From an uncultured Erythrobacter sp. (GTDB taxonomy: Bacteria > Pseudomonadota > Alphaproteobacteria > Sphingomonadales > Sphingomonadaceae): 6,234 nt of DNA. The position numbers were made by a program, and so were the translations under genes. The stretch is from positions 1 to 6,234 of the forward strand of contig CAJXTZ010000086.1 of NCBI GenBank assembly GCA_913061345.1, read 5' to 3'. This document shows positions 4,794 through 6,234 of this stretch, piece after piece (the stretch's first letter is position 1; each line of letters opens with the position of its first letter). Under the pieces are notes generated by a model. It worked only from the letters and a program-made list of their open reading frames with translations. It did no database searches and was not told the DNA's origin.

Positions 4794-6234
4794 ATGGCAT
4801 CCGACGCCAAGACAAAGCAGAACGACGACGCTCCCCTGATCGATCTCAACGAGGCATCGATCAAGAAGATGATCGCCAAGGCCAAGCGCAAGGGCTACAT
4901 CACTTATGATGAGCTGAACGAGGCGCTGCCTTCGGGCGAGATGAGCTCCGACCAGATCGAGGACGTGCAGTCCGCTCTGTCCGACATGGGCGTGCAGATC
5001 GTCGAAAGCGCGGAAGAGGCGGACGAGGACGACGGGCCGGAAGAAATCGCTCCGACCGGTTCGGAATCGCAGGCAGCCGATCCCAAGCAGAATGTTCCGG
5101 AAAAGAAGAAATCGGTCGCCGGCGAAGGCCGCACCGACGATCCTGTCCGTATGTATCTGCGCGAGATGGGCGCAGTGGAACTGCTCAGCCGCGAAGGCGA
5201 AATCGCCATTGCCAAGCGCATCGAATCGGGTCGCGACACGATGATCATGGGCCTTTGCGAAAGCCCGATCACCTTCCACGCCATCATCATGTGGTCCGAG
5301 GCGCTGAACAACGAGGAAATGCAGCTGCGCGAGATCCTCGATCTCGACGCCATGCTTTCCAAGGAACCTCCCGTCGACAAGATGGAAGAGGAGAACGAGG
5401 ACGACGACGGCGAGATTTCGGAAGAAACTGCCGGCCCCACCATCCGCGACGACGATGAAGATGACGACGAGGATGAGGACGGCGAAGACGGCGAAGACGG
5501 CGAAGGCCGCAAGCGCGACGATGACGAGGAAGAGGACAACACCATGTCCCTGGCGCAGATGGAAGCTGCGCTGAAGCCAGACGCCATTGAACGCTTCGCC
5601 CGTATTACCGACCTTTTCAAGAAGTTCGAGAAGCTGCAGGCAGAACGTGTCGAAGTGCTTGGTGCCGGAGAAGAATTCCCCAAGGCGAAGGAAGACAAGT
5701 ACGAAAAACTGCGCGAGGATCTTACTGCAGAAGTCGAATCCGTGCAGTTCCATGCGACGAAGATCGAATACCTCGTCGACAACCTTTACGCTTTCAACCG
5801 ACGGCTTACCGCACTCGGCGGCCAGATGCTGCGCCTTGCCGAACGCCACAAGGTGAAGCGCATCGACTTCCTCAATGTCTATGTCGGCAACGAGTTGGAC
5901 GATACATGGTTGAAGGAAAAGGCGAAGAAGGACAAGAAATGGGCCGCCTTCGCCGAGAAGGAAGCCGACGCGGTTGAACGCATTCGTGCCGAAATCGCAG
6001 ATATCGCCAGCGCCACTGGCATGAGTCTGGACGAATTCCGCCGCATCGTGAACATGGTGCAGAAGGGCGAGCGCGAGGCGCGTATCGCCAAGAAGGAAAT
6101 GGTCGAGGCGAACCTGCGTCTGGTGATCTCCATCGCCAAGAAATACACCAACCGCGGCCTGCAATTCCTCGACCTGATTCAGGAGGGCAATATCGGCCTG
6201 ATGAAGGCGGTCGATAAGTTCGAATACCGTCGCG
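4794..6234 (+). CDS. rpoD: RNA polymerase sigma factor RpoD (sigma-70), partial (3' end missing)
   Basis: RpoD is the housekeeping sigma factor that directs RNA polymerase to most promoters. The open frame runs 480 codons to the window edge without a stop. Region 1.1 (about 23-71) has [14 protein letters not shown] and SSDQIEDV. Region 1.2 (about 114-150) has [12 protein letters not shown] and [15 protein letters not shown]. Then comes the non-conserved region, with a very acidic run (219-248) containing GEDGEDGE, followed by helices such as [14 protein letters not shown]. Region 2.1-2.2 begins with [19 protein letters not shown] and continues to DKFEYRR at the edge, appearing identical here to E. 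coli RpoD as I recall it. The rest of region 2 (the -10 contacts) and regions 3-4 lie beyond. The ATG at 4794 follows the dnaG stop by 9 bases with no good Shine-Dalgarno (AGGA at 4771-4774 is too far), so coupling to dnaG translation is likely. Confidence 0.98.
   Translation, partial: MASDAKTKQNDDAPLIDLNEASIKKMIAKAKRKGYITYDELNEALPSGEMSSDQIEDVQSALSDMGVQIVESAEEADEDDGPEEIAPTGSESQAADPKQNVPEKKKSVAGEGRTDDPVRMYLREMGAVELLSREGEIAIAKRIESGRDTMIMGLCESPITFHAIIMWSEALNNEEMQLREILDLDAMLSKEPPVDKMEEENEDDDGEISEETAGPTIRDDDEDDDEDEDGEDGEDGEGRKRDDDEEEDNTMSLAQMEAALKPDAIERFARITDLFKKFEKLQAERVEVLGAGEEFPKAKEDKYEKLREDLTAEVESVQFHATKIEYLVDNLYAFNRRLTALGGQMLRLAERHKVKRIDFLNVYVGNELDDTWLKEKAKKDKKWAAFAEKEADAVERIRAEIADIASATGMSLDEFRRIVNMVQKGEREARIAKKEMVEANLRLVISIAKKYTNRGLQFLDLIQEGNIGLMKAVDKFEYRR
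5481..5504 (+). repeat. Short tandem repeat in the acidic segment of rpoD
   Basis: GGCGAAGAC is repeated exactly in tandem (5481-5489, 5490-5498), with a partial third unit GGCGAA (5499-5504). It encodes Gly-Glu-Asp units in the non-conserved region of RpoD. The unit is a multiple of three, so gain or loss of copies would keep the frame. Confidence 0.85.

Noticed and set aside
4350..6164. 604-residue open frame on the minus strand across the end of dnaG and most of rpoD
   Set aside because: It is antisense to two well-conserved genes. Its residues are low-complexity products of reversed GC-biased codons (runs of Leu, Val, Phe, Ala) and show no family motif.

Overview
The window is a GC-rich chromosomal fragment from an alphaproteobacterium. 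The protein sequences (CarA, DnaG, RpoD) and the order carA / yqeY / dnaG / rpoD fit the Sphingomonadales, perhaps an Erythrobacter-like lineage. That placement is from memory of family sequences, not from a search. The window is one end of a draft contig: positions 1-48 are not genomic but an Illumina Nextera i7 adapter ending in the Tn5 mosaic end.

Layout: carA (carbamoyl-phosphate synthase small chain) is on the minus strand and is cut by the adapter in its interdomain linker, where the DNA forms a GC-rich palindrome (50-71). A 149-bp divergent gap follows. Everything after it is on the plus strand: yqeY (GatB/YqeY domain), a lipoprotein gene that starts on TTG inside the yqeY stop, a 130-bp gap, a second paralogous lipoprotein gene with a strong Shine-Dalgarno, a 31-bp gap, dnaG (primase, complete), a 9-bp gap, and rpoD (housekeeping sigma factor), which runs off the right edge in region 2 after 480 codons.

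The plus-strand genes look like a version of the macromolecular-synthesis operon (dnaG-rpoD), with yqeY where E. coli has rpsU and with two lipoproteins of unknown function inserted. No convincing intrinsic terminator is visible between yqeY and rpoD, so read-through is plausible. Inside the 3' part of dnaG there is a close match to the E. coli sigma-32 (RpoH) promoter consensus pointing at rpoD. This is analogous to the heat-shock promoter known inside E. coli dnaG, and it is the most interesting regulatory signal here.

The core genes are ordinary. The less described elements are the tandem lipoprotein family, the palindrome within carA and the intragenic promoter candidate. I see no mobile element, CRISPR array, tRNA or rRNA.
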